Source of the DNA: Leucothrix arctica
GTDB lineage: Bacteria; Pseudomonadota; Gammaproteobacteria; Thiotrichales; Thiotrichaceae
Reading direction: 5' to 3'
NCBI RefSeq assembly: GCF_003172895.1
Contig: NZ_QGKL01000031.1
Location: forward strand, 62,001 to 126,000
DNA: 64,000 bases
Made by a program: the position numbers and the translations under genes. Below the pieces are notes generated by a model, which saw only the letters and a list, made by a program, of their open reading frames with translations, was not told where the DNA came from and did no database searches. Below are positions 45,482 through 53,620 of the stretch, piece after piece (positions within the stretch are counted from its first letter, which is position 1; each line of letters opens with the position of its first letter).

Positions 45482-46504
45482 ATGCAAAACTTTGCTATTT
45501 TATTGATTGGATTTACCCTTTTCAGTTCTCTGCTGTTGGCGTTCACACAAATACGCGGCAGCACAGAACAAGAAGGGATATTTTCAAGAGTCTCAGCAAT
45601 CGTTTTGCTACTCGGTATTTCCGGCTTGCAACTAGCTCATTTAGGCTTTCTAAATGGCACCCATGACACCATAAACTCTTCATTATATCTGTGCTTACTG
45701 TTTATTATTGCACCCAGCTTTTATGGCTTTAGCATCGTGTTATTAGGCAGTGAAAAGACTAAACAACCCGCTCAGTTTCTTCACTATTTACCTGCCCTTG
45801 TTTGCTTGTTTTTGCCTAACACCATTATTTACCCTTGGGGCTTTTTGGGGGCATTTTTAGTCGGTACTGGCTACCTCGTTTGGATTGCCGCTAGACTCTA
45901 CCAACTCAAAGAACAACGCAGTCGCTTTAAGGCTGAACTGTTTGGGTTAGCGGCTTTATTCTGTATTGCAGTCCTTGTCATATTACTCGCCTTCTCCATG
46001 CCACTCATTGCTGAGAGATGGTTTTTTACCCTGTACTCCATACTGATCGCTTCAGCAGTATTTATGGTCATGCTCGTACTAATGATGTCACCTAAAGTCA
46101 TTGAAAATGTGAGTGAAGTGGCTAAAGCGGTTTATGCAGAATCAACGCTTAAAAACATCGATGAACAAGCAACACTACAGCAACTTGATAAGCTGATCAT
46201 CAACGATAAACTCTACGAACAAGAAGACTTGAAGCTTTCAACACTGGCTGATTTATTGGACCTGACGACGCACCAACTCTCTGAACTAGTAAACACACGA
46301 CTCAACAAAGGCTTCTCTCAATACATAAGAGAGCACCGCATCAACGCAGCAAAGCGACTATTGATTGATGAGCCAAGTGCCTCGGTATTATCCATTGGTT
46401 TGTCTGTAGGTTTTACCAGTCAATCTAATTTCTATGCAGCTTTCAAAGAGCTAACAGGCATCCCTCCGGGCAAGTATCGTAGACAAGAGAATAGTACGTC
46501 TTAA
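45482..46504 (+). CDS. Membrane-anchored AraC-family regulator
   Basis: The 340 residues start with seven hydrophobic segments (about 4-20, 36-55, 65-85, 100-112, 115-137, 152-172 and 180-200), followed by a linker and a C-terminal AraC DNA-binding domain (about 240-335) with Ser-Ile-Gly-Leu-Ser-Val-Gly-Phe-Thr-Ser-Gln-Ser-Asn-Phe and Gly-Ile-Pro-Pro-Gly-Lys-Tyr-Arg. Integral-membrane AraC proteins of this type are predicted one-component sensors. It lies 35 bases after fghA in the same direction, so it could be cotranscribed. Signal unknown. Confidence 0.88.
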   Translation: MQNFAILLIGFTLFSSLLLAFTQIRGSTEQEGIFSRVSAIVLLLGISGLQLAHLGFLNGTHDTINSSLYLCLLFIIAPSFYGFSIVLLGSEKTKQPAQFLHYLPALVCLFLPNTIIYPWGFLGAFLVGTGYLVWIAARLYQLKEQRSRFKAELFGLAALFCIAVLVILLAFSMPLIAERWFFTLYSILIASAVFMVMLVLMMSPKVIENVSEVAKAVYAESTLKNIDEQATLQQLDKLIINDKLYEQEDLKLSTLADLLDLTTHQLSELVNTRLNKGFSQYIREHRINAAKRLLIDEPSASVLSIGLSVGFTSQSNFYAAFKELTGIPPGKYRRQENSTS

Positions 46505-46661
46505 AATAACCTGATTTATAGCTGCTTATTTTTACTATAACGCTGAGTGTATTATCTTAAGTTAACAACACCAATCAGTTGATGTTGTGGAGTGGATGGT
46601 AGTGTAGATTAGCGACACTATTTACGATTATGCAGTTACCCTATTCAACAGGAATAATTCA

Positions 46662-47573
46662 ATGAGCAATAAGACATGTTTGATCACCGGCGGCTCTGGC
46701 TTTATCGGCTCAAGCCTTATTCCCGTGTTACTAGATAAGGGCTATAAAATAACCGTACTGAGTCGTGAAGCTGAAAAAACCAAACAACAGTTCGATAATA
46801 AGATCGAAACAATCACACGCATTGGTGCAATTAGTGGTCGAGAGCATTTTGACGTAGTTATCAACCTTGCAGGCCAAGGTATCGCTGATAAAAAATGGTC
46901 TGATAAAATCAGAAAACAACTCCGCGCTAGCCGTATTGATACAACTAAAGATCTTATTGCTTACTTTGAGCGAGCTACTGAAAAACCCAGCGTGTTTATA
47001 AGTGGCTCTGCGACCGGCTTTTATGGATTAAAAGGCGATGAAAAGCTAACTGAAAAGTCCATTGGTGATAAAAGCTTTTCTAGCAGATTGTGTAAAGACT
47101 GGGAAGCTGCCGCGAAAAAGGCTGAAGCACTGAACATTAGAGCTTGCTACTTACGCACAGGGATTGTGTTAGAGAAAGACGGTGGGGCATTGACTAAAAT
47201 GCTTCCCCCATTCAAATTTGGGCTGGGCGGGCCGATGGGCTCAGGCAAGCAATTTATGTCTTGGATTCACCGAGATGACCTTGTCAGTATGATCTGCCAC
47301 ATTATAGAAACAGAAACGTTATCAGGCCCAATTAATGGGACGGCACCGACACCGGTTGATAATAAAACCTTCTCTAAAGCACTGGGTAAAGCGTTAAACC
47401 GCCCTGCTTTCTTACCGCTACCCGGCTTTGTTTTAAAGCTGTTAATGGGAGATATGGGTAAAGAGTTACTACTATGTGGTCAACGTGTGATCCCAGAAAA
47501 AGCGGTCTCGAGTGGCTTCGAGTTCAAATACTCTGATATTGATGAGGCGTTAAACGCTATATTGAGTAAGTAA
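46662..47573 (+). CDS. TIGR01777 family NAD-dependent epimerase-like protein (YfcH-like)
   Basis: 303 residues of an atypical SDR: Thr-Gly-Gly-Ser-Gly-Phe-Ile-Gly-Ser-Ser at 9-18 for nucleotide binding, Asn-Leu-Ala-Gly-Gln-Gly-Ile-Ala-Asp-Lys-Lys-Trp, Ser-Gly-Ser-Ala-Thr-Gly-Phe-Tyr-Gly (Tyr of the active site), and a C-terminal DUF1731-like end with Arg-Val-Ile-Pro-Glu-Lys. Substrate unknown. AGGA precedes the ATG. It stands between the AraC gene and can. Confidence 0.9.
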   Translation: MSNKTCLITGGSGFIGSSLIPVLLDKGYKITVLSREAEKTKQQFDNKIETITRIGAISGREHFDVVINLAGQGIADKKWSDKIRKQLRASRIDTTKDLIAYFERATEKPSVFISGSATGFYGLKGDEKLTEKSIGDKSFSSRLCKDWEAAAKKAEALNIRACYLRTGIVLEKDGGALTKMLPPFKFGLGGPMGSGKQFMSWIHRDDLVSMICHIIETETLSGPINGTAPTPVDNKTFSKALGKALNRPAFLPLPGFVLKLLMGDMGKELLLCGQRVIPEKAVSSGFEFKYSDIDEALNAILSK

Positions 47574-47620
47574 TTGTGTGGAGCTATACTGATCGCCGCA
47601 AAGACTAATGAGGAAATTAA

Positions 47621-48262
47621 ATGCTTGAAACACTGTTTGAAAACAACAAAAAGTGGGCTGCTAAAATGCTCAAAAGAGACCCTCATTTTTTTGAGGCGCT
47701 TCAACAACAACAAACACCAGAATACTTCTGGATCGGTTGCTCTGACAGTCGCGTTCCTGCAAACGACATACTAAACCTTCAACCAGGTGAAGTATTCGTA
47801 CAGCGTAATGTTGCAAACCAAGTCGTTCACTCAGACATGAACTGCCTAACAGCACTTCAGTTTGCCGTTGACGTGTTAAAAGTTAAACACGTTATCGTCT
47901 GTGGTCACTACTCTTGCGGTGGTATTAAAGCGGCACTCGGACGTGAGCGTCATGGCCTAGTTGATAACTGGCTGCTACATGTACGTGACACCATGACAAA
48001 ACATGAAAAAAACTTAGACTTAATTGAAGATGAACAAGAGAAACTCGACCGTTTATGTGAAATAAATGTTGTTGAGCAAGTCAAAAACATCTGCAATACA
48101 ATGACCATCGAAGATGCTTGGGCTAGAGGCCAAGAAGTCGCTGTACATGGACTGATTTATTCTATTAATGACGGACATCTTCGCGATCTTGATCTCACTA
48201 TCACAACCAACGAAGAAGAAGAAATTAACTACCAGAAAGCGTGTAACAAAGTTTTCAGTTAA
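47621..48262 (+). CDS. can: Beta-class carbonic anhydrase
   Basis: Hydrates CO2 to bicarbonate in the cytoplasm. 213 residues with zinc ligands Cys40, His96 and Cys99 and the Asp42-Arg44 dyad in Cys-Ser-Asp-Ser-Arg-Val. Overall similarity is to the Can type of gammaproteobacteria. GAGG lies 8-11 bases before the ATG. A strong hairpin follows the gene. Confidence 0.95.
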   Translation: MLETLFENNKKWAAKMLKRDPHFFEALQQQQTPEYFWIGCSDSRVPANDILNLQPGEVFVQRNVANQVVHSDMNCLTALQFAVDVLKVKHVIVCGHYSCGGIKAALGRERHGLVDNWLLHVRDTMTKHEKNLDLIEDEQEKLDRLCEINVVEQVKNICNTMTIEDAWARGQEVAVHGLIYSINDGHLRDLDLTITTNEEEEINYQKACNKVFS

Positions 48263-48265
48263 GCC

Positions 48266-48307
48266 ATTAATGCAGCCAGAAATAACGCTCTGGCTGCATT
48301 AATTCTT
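48266..48307. terminator. Bidirectional hairpin between can and the DUF2889 gene
   Basis: A perfect 15-bp stem (48266-48280 with 48289-48303) with an 8-base loop, exactly between two convergent genes. The T tract is weak on both strands, but stem strength and position make it a likely shared terminator. Confidence 0.7.
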
Positions 48308-48882
48308 TAGCCCATCAAGTCTTTTTCAAAGCGCTTACTACTCTCAGAAACATACAATTCTGAAAAATGCACCTTCACCATGTCACTAGACTGTGACCAT
48401 GTGTGGCAAGAGTTCAACGCAAGCACCGCACTAGCCTTGCGTACCTTCTCATCCGACAGTGGGAATATCGCTTGAACCGCGGTTGTCGCAATCGGCTTTA
48501 ACAAGTCATGCAAATGCGTACAGCCCTGAATACCACCCAACAACTCTCGTGTTTTACTATGCCAGCCAGGACCAATACGCGTACCCTCTAGCTTCTTAAA
48601 CGCCTTATTAATACGCGTACACATACCAAATGGCATTGAGTCCATAGCCGCTGACACCTTATGAATCAAGAATTGCTTATCTAGCGTAATACGCAAATGC
48701 ATATCATGGTACGGCTCATCCGTTGCCCATGAGTTGCCTTCTTCATTCTCTGCAATATCATAAGTTTTGATATCCGTCATGCGTGCATCGATATCCCACA
48801 AACCGTCCTCACGGCGAAAGGCATCACAGTAGACACTTCTTCGGTGTAAAAGCTCTCGCTGGGCGGGTTCTGGTAACGGCAT
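48307..48882 (-). CDS. DUF2889 family protein
   Basis: The 191 residues follow the DUF2889 pattern: His-Arg-Arg near the N terminus, Asp-Gly-Leu-Trp-Asp-Ile-Asp-Ala-Arg-Met-Thr-Asp, His-Asp-Met-His-Leu-Arg-Ile-Thr, Pro-Gly-Trp and Gly-Cys-Thr-His-Leu-His-Asp-Leu. The last block, with repeated His, could bind a metal. No signal peptide or membrane helix. The function of the family is unknown; it is common in proteobacteria near catabolic genes. Confidence 0.85.
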   Translation of the reverse strand: MPLPEPAQRELLHRRSVYCDAFRREDGLWDIDARMTDIKTYDIAENEEGNSWATDEPYHDMHLRITLDKQFLIHKVSAAMDSMPFGMCTRINKAFKKLEGTRIGPGWHSKTRELLGGIQGCTHLHDLLKPIATTAVQAIFPLSDEKVRKASAVLALNSCHTWSQSSDMVKVHFSELYVSESSKRFEKDLMG

Positions 48883-49190
48883 TTCTGGGTATACTCCTGT
48901 AATTAAAGGTGTTATTTATTTTTAATACGTCCGATACTAACAGTGTGACAAGACTCACGAAAACAACATAAGCGGATACTTTACTGATAAGACCAATTAT
49001 TAATAGTAACTAGCTCATTTACCAATAGTGAACCCCCTATTTCCCCTACGTCATGCAGCCCTTTCATCTTTATCTAACTCACCGTAATATTTAAATTTAA
49101 GCGCAAGATTGTACAATCTTGCCAAAAGAGATCAGTGTTAAACTAATTAAAACCACCACATACAAAGCAATTCTCTATCTAGGCCAGCCC
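48883..49190. promoter_or_regulatory. Divergent region between the DUF2889 and AraC genes
   Basis: 308 bases with no supported ORF. It must carry promoters for both genes. The clear element is the 20-base palindrome at 49103-49122 (separate entry). The rest is AT-rich without recognisable motifs. Confidence 0.55.
49103..49122. promoter_or_regulatory. Perfect 20-bp palindrome, candidate AraC-regulator operator
   Basis: GCAAGATTGTACAATCTTGC is identical to its reverse complement. It lies 69 bases before the ATG of the AraC-type regulator. Half of it, with two more bases (GCGCAAGATTGTAC, 49101-49114), recurs at 13 of 14 positions upstream of azlC. Confidence 0.65.
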
Positions 49191-50024
49191 ATGCATAACA
49201 ACCAATCTAACTACAGTTATGCAAAAGACCTTGGCGGTTTGGAGTTACTTCACGCACGTTATACCAATCAGACCTTTTCAAAACATGTGCATGATGGCTT
49301 TTGCATTGGAGTTATCGAATCAGGCGCACAACGCTTTTACCGCTCTGGCAGCAATCATTTGGCCGCTAAAAACAGCATTATTATTGTCAATGCAGACCAA
49401 GTTCACGATGGCTGTCGTGCCACTGACAATGGTTGGTCCTATCGAGCCATTTACCCAAAGCCAGAAAAGTTAATGGCCATTTCAAGTGAATTCCAAAACA
49501 GTAGTGACACTGCCATTCCTTGGTTTCCAGATGCCGTGGTACATGACCCAATCGTCGCTAATCAACTTCGCCAGCTATACACTTGCTTGCAACAGTCGAC
49601 CAATCAGCTGCTGCGTGAGTCAATGTACCTAGCCAGCATGACTAGCTTGATCAGTAGGCACAGCAAACAGCGAACTCGTCTACAAACACTCGGCAAAGAG
49701 CCGAAAGCCGTACAGCTAGTACGAGAGTATATCGATAGTCACTTTGACCAAAACATCTCACTGGCAGCGCTTGCTAGCCTGTCAGGACTAAGCCCTTTCT
49801 ACCTTGCACGGTTGTTTGCGAAAACGACTGGACTACCACCACACGCCTATCAAAACCAACGACAAATACACTCTGCAAAACAACAACTACTGAGTGGAGT
49901 GAAACCATCAGAGGTTGCCGCGAGCTGTGGCTTTACCGACCAAAGTCATTTCAACCGCCATTTCAAAAAGGCATTCGGCATCACACCCGGTGCTTACCAA
50001 CGCATGATGAAAATCTCACATTAG
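49191..50024 (+). CDS. AraC-family regulator linked to azlCD
   Basis: The 277-residue form has an AraC-binding cupin domain (about 15-150; Phe-Ser-Lys-His-Val-His-Asp-Gly-Phe, Gly-Val-Ile-Glu-Ser-Gly) and two C-terminal helix-turn-helix units with Ser-Gly-Leu-Ser-Pro-Phe-Tyr-Leu-Ala-Arg and Cys-Gly-Phe-Thr-Asp-Gln-Ser-His-Phe. Members next to AzlC or LysE exporters usually sense amino acids. The frame is open back to TTG 49119, but that would include the palindrome; ATG 49191 is the sensible start. azlC begins 71 bases downstream. Confidence 0.9.
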   Translation: MHNNQSNYSYAKDLGGLELLHARYTNQTFSKHVHDGFCIGVIESGAQRFYRSGSNHLAAKNSIIIVNADQVHDGCRATDNGWSYRAIYPKPEKLMAISSEFQNSSDTAIPWFPDAVVHDPIVANQLRQLYTCLQQSTNQLLRESMYLASMTSLISRHSKQRTRLQTLGKEPKAVQLVREYIDSHFDQNISLAALASLSGLSPFYLARLFAKTTGLPPHAYQNQRQIHSAKQQLLSGVKPSEVAASCGFTDQSHFNRHFKKAFGITPGAYQRMMKISH

Positions 50025-50037
50025 CGCAAGTTTGTAC
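50024..50037 (+). promoter_or_regulatory. Second copy of the AraC-regulator motif, upstream of azlC
   Basis: GCGCAAGTTTGTAC differs from the copy at 49101-49114 by one base. It lies 58 bases before the azlC ATG, right at the end of the regulator gene (its first base is the last base of the stop codon). Confidence 0.55.
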
Positions 50038-50095
50038 TATAAACACCTCGCAAGAACGCTCTAAACTAAGCCCTCACCACTAAATAAAGAATGAC

Positions 50096-50821
50096 ATGAG
50101 ACAAACGCTAAGTTTCACCCCATCAGCAAAGAGTGAGTTTCTCGCCGGTGCGCGCCACACCACGCCGCTCATTATCGCAGCAACACCCTTTGCGGTTATC
50201 TATGGCGCACTCGCTATTGCCAATGGTATTCCTGAGTGGGTGATTATGGCGATGTCGATCTTTGTCTTTGCTGGCGCCTCACAGTTTATTGCGGTCGCAC
50301 TCATTGCTAGTGGCACTCCTTTTGCCGTCATCGTACTTACGGTCTTTGTCGTCAACTTGAGACACTTACTGTACTCAGCATCTCTCATGCCACAACTTGC
50401 CCATGTGCCCCGCTTACTGCGCGTACCCATGGCATTTTGGATGACTGATGAAACCTTCGCTATCATTAAGCACAGACAAACAGGCGACAATGATCAAGCA
50501 GGATTCATTCCCTATTACCTTGGCTCTGCCTTATTTATGTACAGCAATTGGTTTTTCTTTAGCTGGGTAGGTATGGCAATGGGACAAAGCATCCCTGATA
50601 TTGCTAACTGGGGATTAGACGTGGCGATGGTCGTTGCGTTTGTCGGCATCGTTGTTCCCGCATTGCAGCGACGCGCTGACTGGGCCTGTGCGTTCACCGC
50701 AGCCATCAGTATTTGTCTCACCCACGACTGGCCACATCAGACAGGACTGCTGTTTTCATCCTTACTCGCAATTGGCGTCGCAATGGTCATTGAATATTTA
50801 CAACGTGAGGTCGTGAAATGA
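50096..50821 (+). CDS. azlC: AzlC family branched-chain amino acid exporter, large subunit
   Basis: 241 residues with about seven membrane helices; Pro-Phe-Ala-Val-Ile-Tyr-Gly, Phe-Ala-Gly-Ala-Ser-Gln-Phe and Asn-Leu-Arg-His-Leu-Leu-Tyr-Ser-Ala are AzlC/YgaZ signatures. Together with AzlD it exports branched-chain amino acids or relatives. Its stop overlaps the azlD start (ATGA). Confidence 0.93.
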   Translation: MRQTLSFTPSAKSEFLAGARHTTPLIIAATPFAVIYGALAIANGIPEWVIMAMSIFVFAGASQFIAVALIASGTPFAVIVLTVFVVNLRHLLYSASLMPQLAHVPRLLRVPMAFWMTDETFAIIKHRQTGDNDQAGFIPYYLGSALFMYSNWFFFSWVGMAMGQSIPDIANWGLDVAMVVAFVGIVVPALQRRADWACAFTAAISICLTHDWPHQTGLLFSSLLAIGVAMVIEYLQREVVK

Positions 50822-51129
50822 GTTACGGGTTACTGATCTTAGGTATGGCGCTACTGACCTTCATACCTCGTTACATTCCCTTTGCCTTAGCAGGACGCAT
50901 TAGCATCCCGCTTTGGCTGTCTAAGGCGCTCCACTTCGTTCCTACCGCAGTTTTGACATGCATTATCGTTAAATCAACCTTGGTGCAAGACGGTGAGATA
51001 TTTATCGCGTTTCAAAACCATTATTTAATAGCAGCGATTGCGGCATTTATTACATCACTGGTATCACGTAATTTGTTACTGACGGTGCTGGTGGGATTGG
51101 TTTGTTTCGGTGTGCTTAAGTGGATTTAA
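50818..51129 (+). CDS. azlD: AzlD family exporter, small subunit
   Basis: 103 residues, about four helices, with Phe-Ile-Pro-Arg-Tyr-Ile-Pro-Phe near the N terminus, as in AzlD/YgaH proteins. It overlaps azlC by 4 bases, so translation is coupled. Confidence 0.92.
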   Translation: MSYGLLILGMALLTFIPRYIPFALAGRISIPLWLSKALHFVPTAVLTCIIVKSTLVQDGEIFIAFQNHYLIAAIAAFITSLVSRNLLLTVLVGLVCFGVLKWI

Positions 51130-51237
51130 AGTGGATCTGAATTAAACGCAAAACAATTGAGATAGATCAAGGAATCGTAATAACACTCGGTGTAAATTCA
51201 GTTTATCGCTTTGAAACTAAAGACTACTGAGAACACT

Positions 51238-52707
51238 ATGTCTGACCCATCATTAATCAATACAAAATCCAGCATCATCGCCATCGTTATTGGCCTGATC
51301 ATTTGGTTTGTCATTCCCGTTCCTGAGGGCGTAACGCCAGACGCTTGGCACTTACTCGCGTTATTCGTCGGTACGATCGCTGCCATCATCGGCAAAGCTA
51401 TGCCTATTGGTGCCATTGCGCTGCTTGCGATTACACTCGTTGCCGTCACAGGCGTGACCAGCGATAACCCTTCAACAGCGATGAAAGATGCCCTGAGTGG
51501 CTTCTCCAATTCACTGATCTGGTTAATCGGTATTGCTATTATGATTTCACGAGGCCTCGTTAAAACAGGTTTAGGAAATCGTATTGGCTACAACTTCATC
51601 GCCTTATTTGGTAAGCGCACTTTAGGTATAGGTTACTCGCTAGCGATATCTGAGCTATTAATTGCCCCTGTAACACCTAGCAATACGGCTCGTGGTGGCG
51701 CGATTATCCATCCGGTCATGAAGTCCATCGCGGCAAGCTTTGACTCCTCACCTGATAATGGAACATCTCGGAAGATCGGACACTATTTAGCGCTGGTTAA
51801 CTATCAAACCAACCCAATCACTTCCGCCATGTTTATCACTGCTACAGCGCCCAATCCACTCATTGTGGACTTAGTTGCCAAAGCAACTGGCTCAGAAGTC
51901 AGTATTACGTGGGGCATGTGGGCGTTAGCGGCTTTCGTCCCCGGCATACTTTGCATATTGCTGATGCCATTAGTGATCTACCTAATTTATCCACCAGAAA
52001 TCAAATCAACACCTAGCGCACGCACCTTTGCTAAAGACAAATTAGCGGAAATGGGCTCAATAAAAGGCGCAGAGAAAATCATGATCGCGGTATTCTTGGG
52101 AATGATTTTATTGTGGGCAAATATTCCCAGCATGATCTTTGGTGACGAGTTTAAATTTAACTCCACCACCGTCGCCTTCTTAGGCCTCTCAACGCTACTC
52201 GTCACCAAGGTACTCACGTGGCAAGACATACTGGGAGAAAAGTCAGCTTGGGACACTATTATCTGGTTCTCAGCCCTAGTTATGATGGCAAGTTATCTCG
52301 ATAAGCTAGGCCTTATTTCTTGGTTCTCAACATTCATTGGCGGCAGTATCGGTGCACTTGATTTAGGTTGGGAATTATCAGTCGCCATACTGATCGCGAT
52401 CTACTTTTACGCACACTACTTTTTTGCCAGCACTACCGCACACATCACCGCCATGTTCGCCGCGTTCTACACGGTTGGTTTAGCACTCGGCGCTCCACCT
52501 GTATTCCTAGCATTTATGTTGGCAGGCGCGTCATCGCTAATGATGACCCTAACGCACTACGCGACAGGGACTGCGCCAGTGATCTTCGGCTCAGGTTTTG
52601 TGTCTATGGGCGACTGGTGGAAGACAGGCTTCATTATGAGCATCGTCAATCTCACTATTTGGACGGTTGCAGGAAGCTTGTGGTGGAAGGCGTTGGGGTA
52701 TTGGTGA
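51238..52707 (+). CDS. DASS/SLC13 family anion:Na+ symporter
   Basis: 489 residues, about 12-13 helices. DASS motifs include Ser-Glu-Leu-Leu-Ile-Ala-Pro-Val-Thr-Pro-Ser-Asn-Thr-Ala-Arg-Gly-Gly (Ser-Asn-Thr substrate/Na+ motif) and a second repeat near Thr-His-Tyr-Ala-Thr-Gly-Thr-Ala-Pro. These carriers import di- or tricarboxylates such as succinate, malate, tartrate or citrate; the exact substrate is open. ATG 51238 is chosen over TTG 51211. A C4-dicarboxylate supply would fit the Oad pump encoded 9 kb away, but this is only a suggestion. Confidence 0.9.
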   Translation: MSDPSLINTKSSIIAIVIGLIIWFVIPVPEGVTPDAWHLLALFVGTIAAIIGKAMPIGAIALLAITLVAVTGVTSDNPSTAMKDALSGFSNSLIWLIGIAIMISRGLVKTGLGNRIGYNFIALFGKRTLGIGYSLAISELLIAPVTPSNTARGGAIIHPVMKSIAASFDSSPDNGTSRKIGHYLALVNYQTNPITSAMFITATAPNPLIVDLVAKATGSEVSITWGMWALAAFVPGILCILLMPLVIYLIYPPEIKSTPSARTFAKDKLAEMGSIKGAEKIMIAVFLGMILLWANIPSMIFGDEFKFNSTTVAFLGLSTLLVTKVLTWQDILGEKSAWDTIIWFSALVMMASYLDKLGLISWFSTFIGGSIGALDLGWELSVAILIAIYFYAHYFFASTTAHITAMFAAFYTVGLALGAPPVFLAFMLAGASSLMMTLTHYATGTAPVIFGSGFVSMGDWWKTGFIMSIVNLTIWTVAGSLWWKALGYW

Positions 52708-52724
52708 TCTGTTTGTAGCATAAC

Positions 52725-52763
52725 AAAGCCTCAGCAACTAACTACATTGCTGGGGCTTTTTCA
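52725..52763 (+). terminator. Terminator after the DASS symporter gene
   Basis: AAGCCTCAGCAA pairs with TTGCTGGGGCTT (one T-G pair) across an 11-base loop and is followed by a run of T. Confidence 0.85.
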
Positions 52764-52816
52764 TTTTAATTATCTACGTCTTCTTTTCTTACCAAAAGAT
52801 GCGTCGCTTGATTTAG

Positions 52817-53056
52817 CTATTCTTCCAAAACATTAAATCGGGATTGGTCTTCCTGTTTTTTATAGCCGAGCACATCTTTAATTTTAACAACTACAAGACG
52901 TTCAGAACCGACCCTACGAAATGGAATTTCACCCTTACTCAACAACTCGTCGAAATACGGTTGACTAACATTTAAGAAATCAGCCGCCTGTTGAGTATTT
53001 TGATAGTGCTCAATTTTTTGGGCAGTTGGAAATTGAACCACATTTGAACTAGTCAT
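52817..53056 (-). CDS. Excisionase-like helix-turn-helix protein, orphan antitoxin candidate
   Basis: The 79 residues contain an HTH_17/excisionase-type domain: [16 protein letters not shown], Gly-Glu-Ile-Pro-Phe-Arg-Arg-Val-Gly, then Leu-Val-Val-Val-Lys. Proteins of this length are often antitoxins of PIN-domain toxins encoded just downstream. Here only the DASS symporter terminator follows, so no toxin partner exists next to it. It may be a stand-alone regulator or what is left of a toxin-antitoxin pair. Confidence 0.75.
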   Translation of the reverse strand: MTSSNVVQFPTAQKIEHYQNTQQAADFLNVSQPYFDELLSKGEIPFRRVGSERLVVVKIKDVLGYKKQEDQSRFNVLEE

Positions 53057-53134
53057 GCCTCTTTCTTCCTAAAGCTAGTAAAGCAGCCTCAGAATAAACG
53101 AGGTTAGCTAAATAAACACTAAATTTTCCCTAGT

Positions 53135-53148
53135 TTGATATTTATCAA
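53135..53148. promoter_or_regulatory. Perfect FNR/Anr-type box
   Basis: TTGAT-ATTT-ATCAA matches the FNR consensus TTGAT-N4-ATCAA exactly. It lies 62 bases before the ATG of the petA remnant and 79 bases from the start of the divergent excisionase-like gene. Oxygen control is inferred from the motif only. Confidence 0.65.
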
Positions 53149-53209
53149 ATCACTTAAATTCAAAAGCTCCTATATTGCAGAAAACATCCTCATATTAGGA
53201 ATAAACAAA

Positions 53210-53503
53210 ATGTCAGATACCAACATAGATAATAAACGTAGACGTTTTCTTATCAAAGCGACTTCAGCCGTCGGCACAGTAGGCCTTGGTGCAATAGTAA
53301 TTCCATTCATTAGCTCATTAACGCCCAGCGCTCGTGCCTTAGCCGCTGGAGCACCTGTAGAAGTTGATATTAGTAAGGTCTAGCCGGGACAGCTAATACG
53401 TGTGATATGGCAGGGAAAACCTGTGTGGGTAGTGAATCGCACAAAAGAAATGCTAGATGCATTACCGAGTGTAAACCCTAAGTTAAAAGACCCTACGTCT
53501 TAA
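53210..53503 (+). pseudogene. petA: petA remnant (Rieske iron-sulfur subunit of cytochrome bc1), in-frame stop and truncated
   Basis: From ATG 53210 (AGGA upstream) the frame encodes a Tat-type N terminus (Arg-Arg-Arg-Phe-Leu), the membrane anchor with Val-Gly-Leu-Gly-Ala, and Val-Asp-Ile-Ser-Lys, as in PetA. TAG at 53381-53383 interrupts it. Beyond the stop, the same frame continues with Pro-Gly-Gln-Leu-Ile-Arg-Val-Ile-Trp-Gln-Gly-Lys-Pro-Val-Trp-Val-Val and Arg-Thr-Lys-Glu-Met-Leu-Asp, again PetA sequence, to TAA at 53501-53503. The [2Fe-2S] domain (Cys-Thr-His and Cys-His motifs) is absent. About half of a normal PetA (near 200 residues) is present, so it cannot work. petB and petC are not nearby. 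Confidence 0.85.
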
Positions 53504-53620
53504 GCTGGATTGACGCTAGATTTACACCGTATACAAAACAGAGCATTGGAAAGCTAACAATTCATGCGACTAAGCTATAAAATCCCCTTCACAAACTAAC
53601 TTGAAATAAACAGGGATTAA

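Noticed and set aside
52769-52822. Short minus-strand reading frame ending in Ser-Phe-Gly-Lys-Lys-Arg-Arg-Arg-Arg downstream of the excisionase-like gene
   Set aside because: It resembles the basic tail of an RNA-binding protein, but a stop codon lies just upstream in the same frame and only about 20 codons are open.
53381-53383. TAG in the petA remnant as a recoded (readthrough) codon
   Set aside because: Even with readthrough the frame ends at 53503 before the iron-sulfur domain, so the product would still be non-functional.
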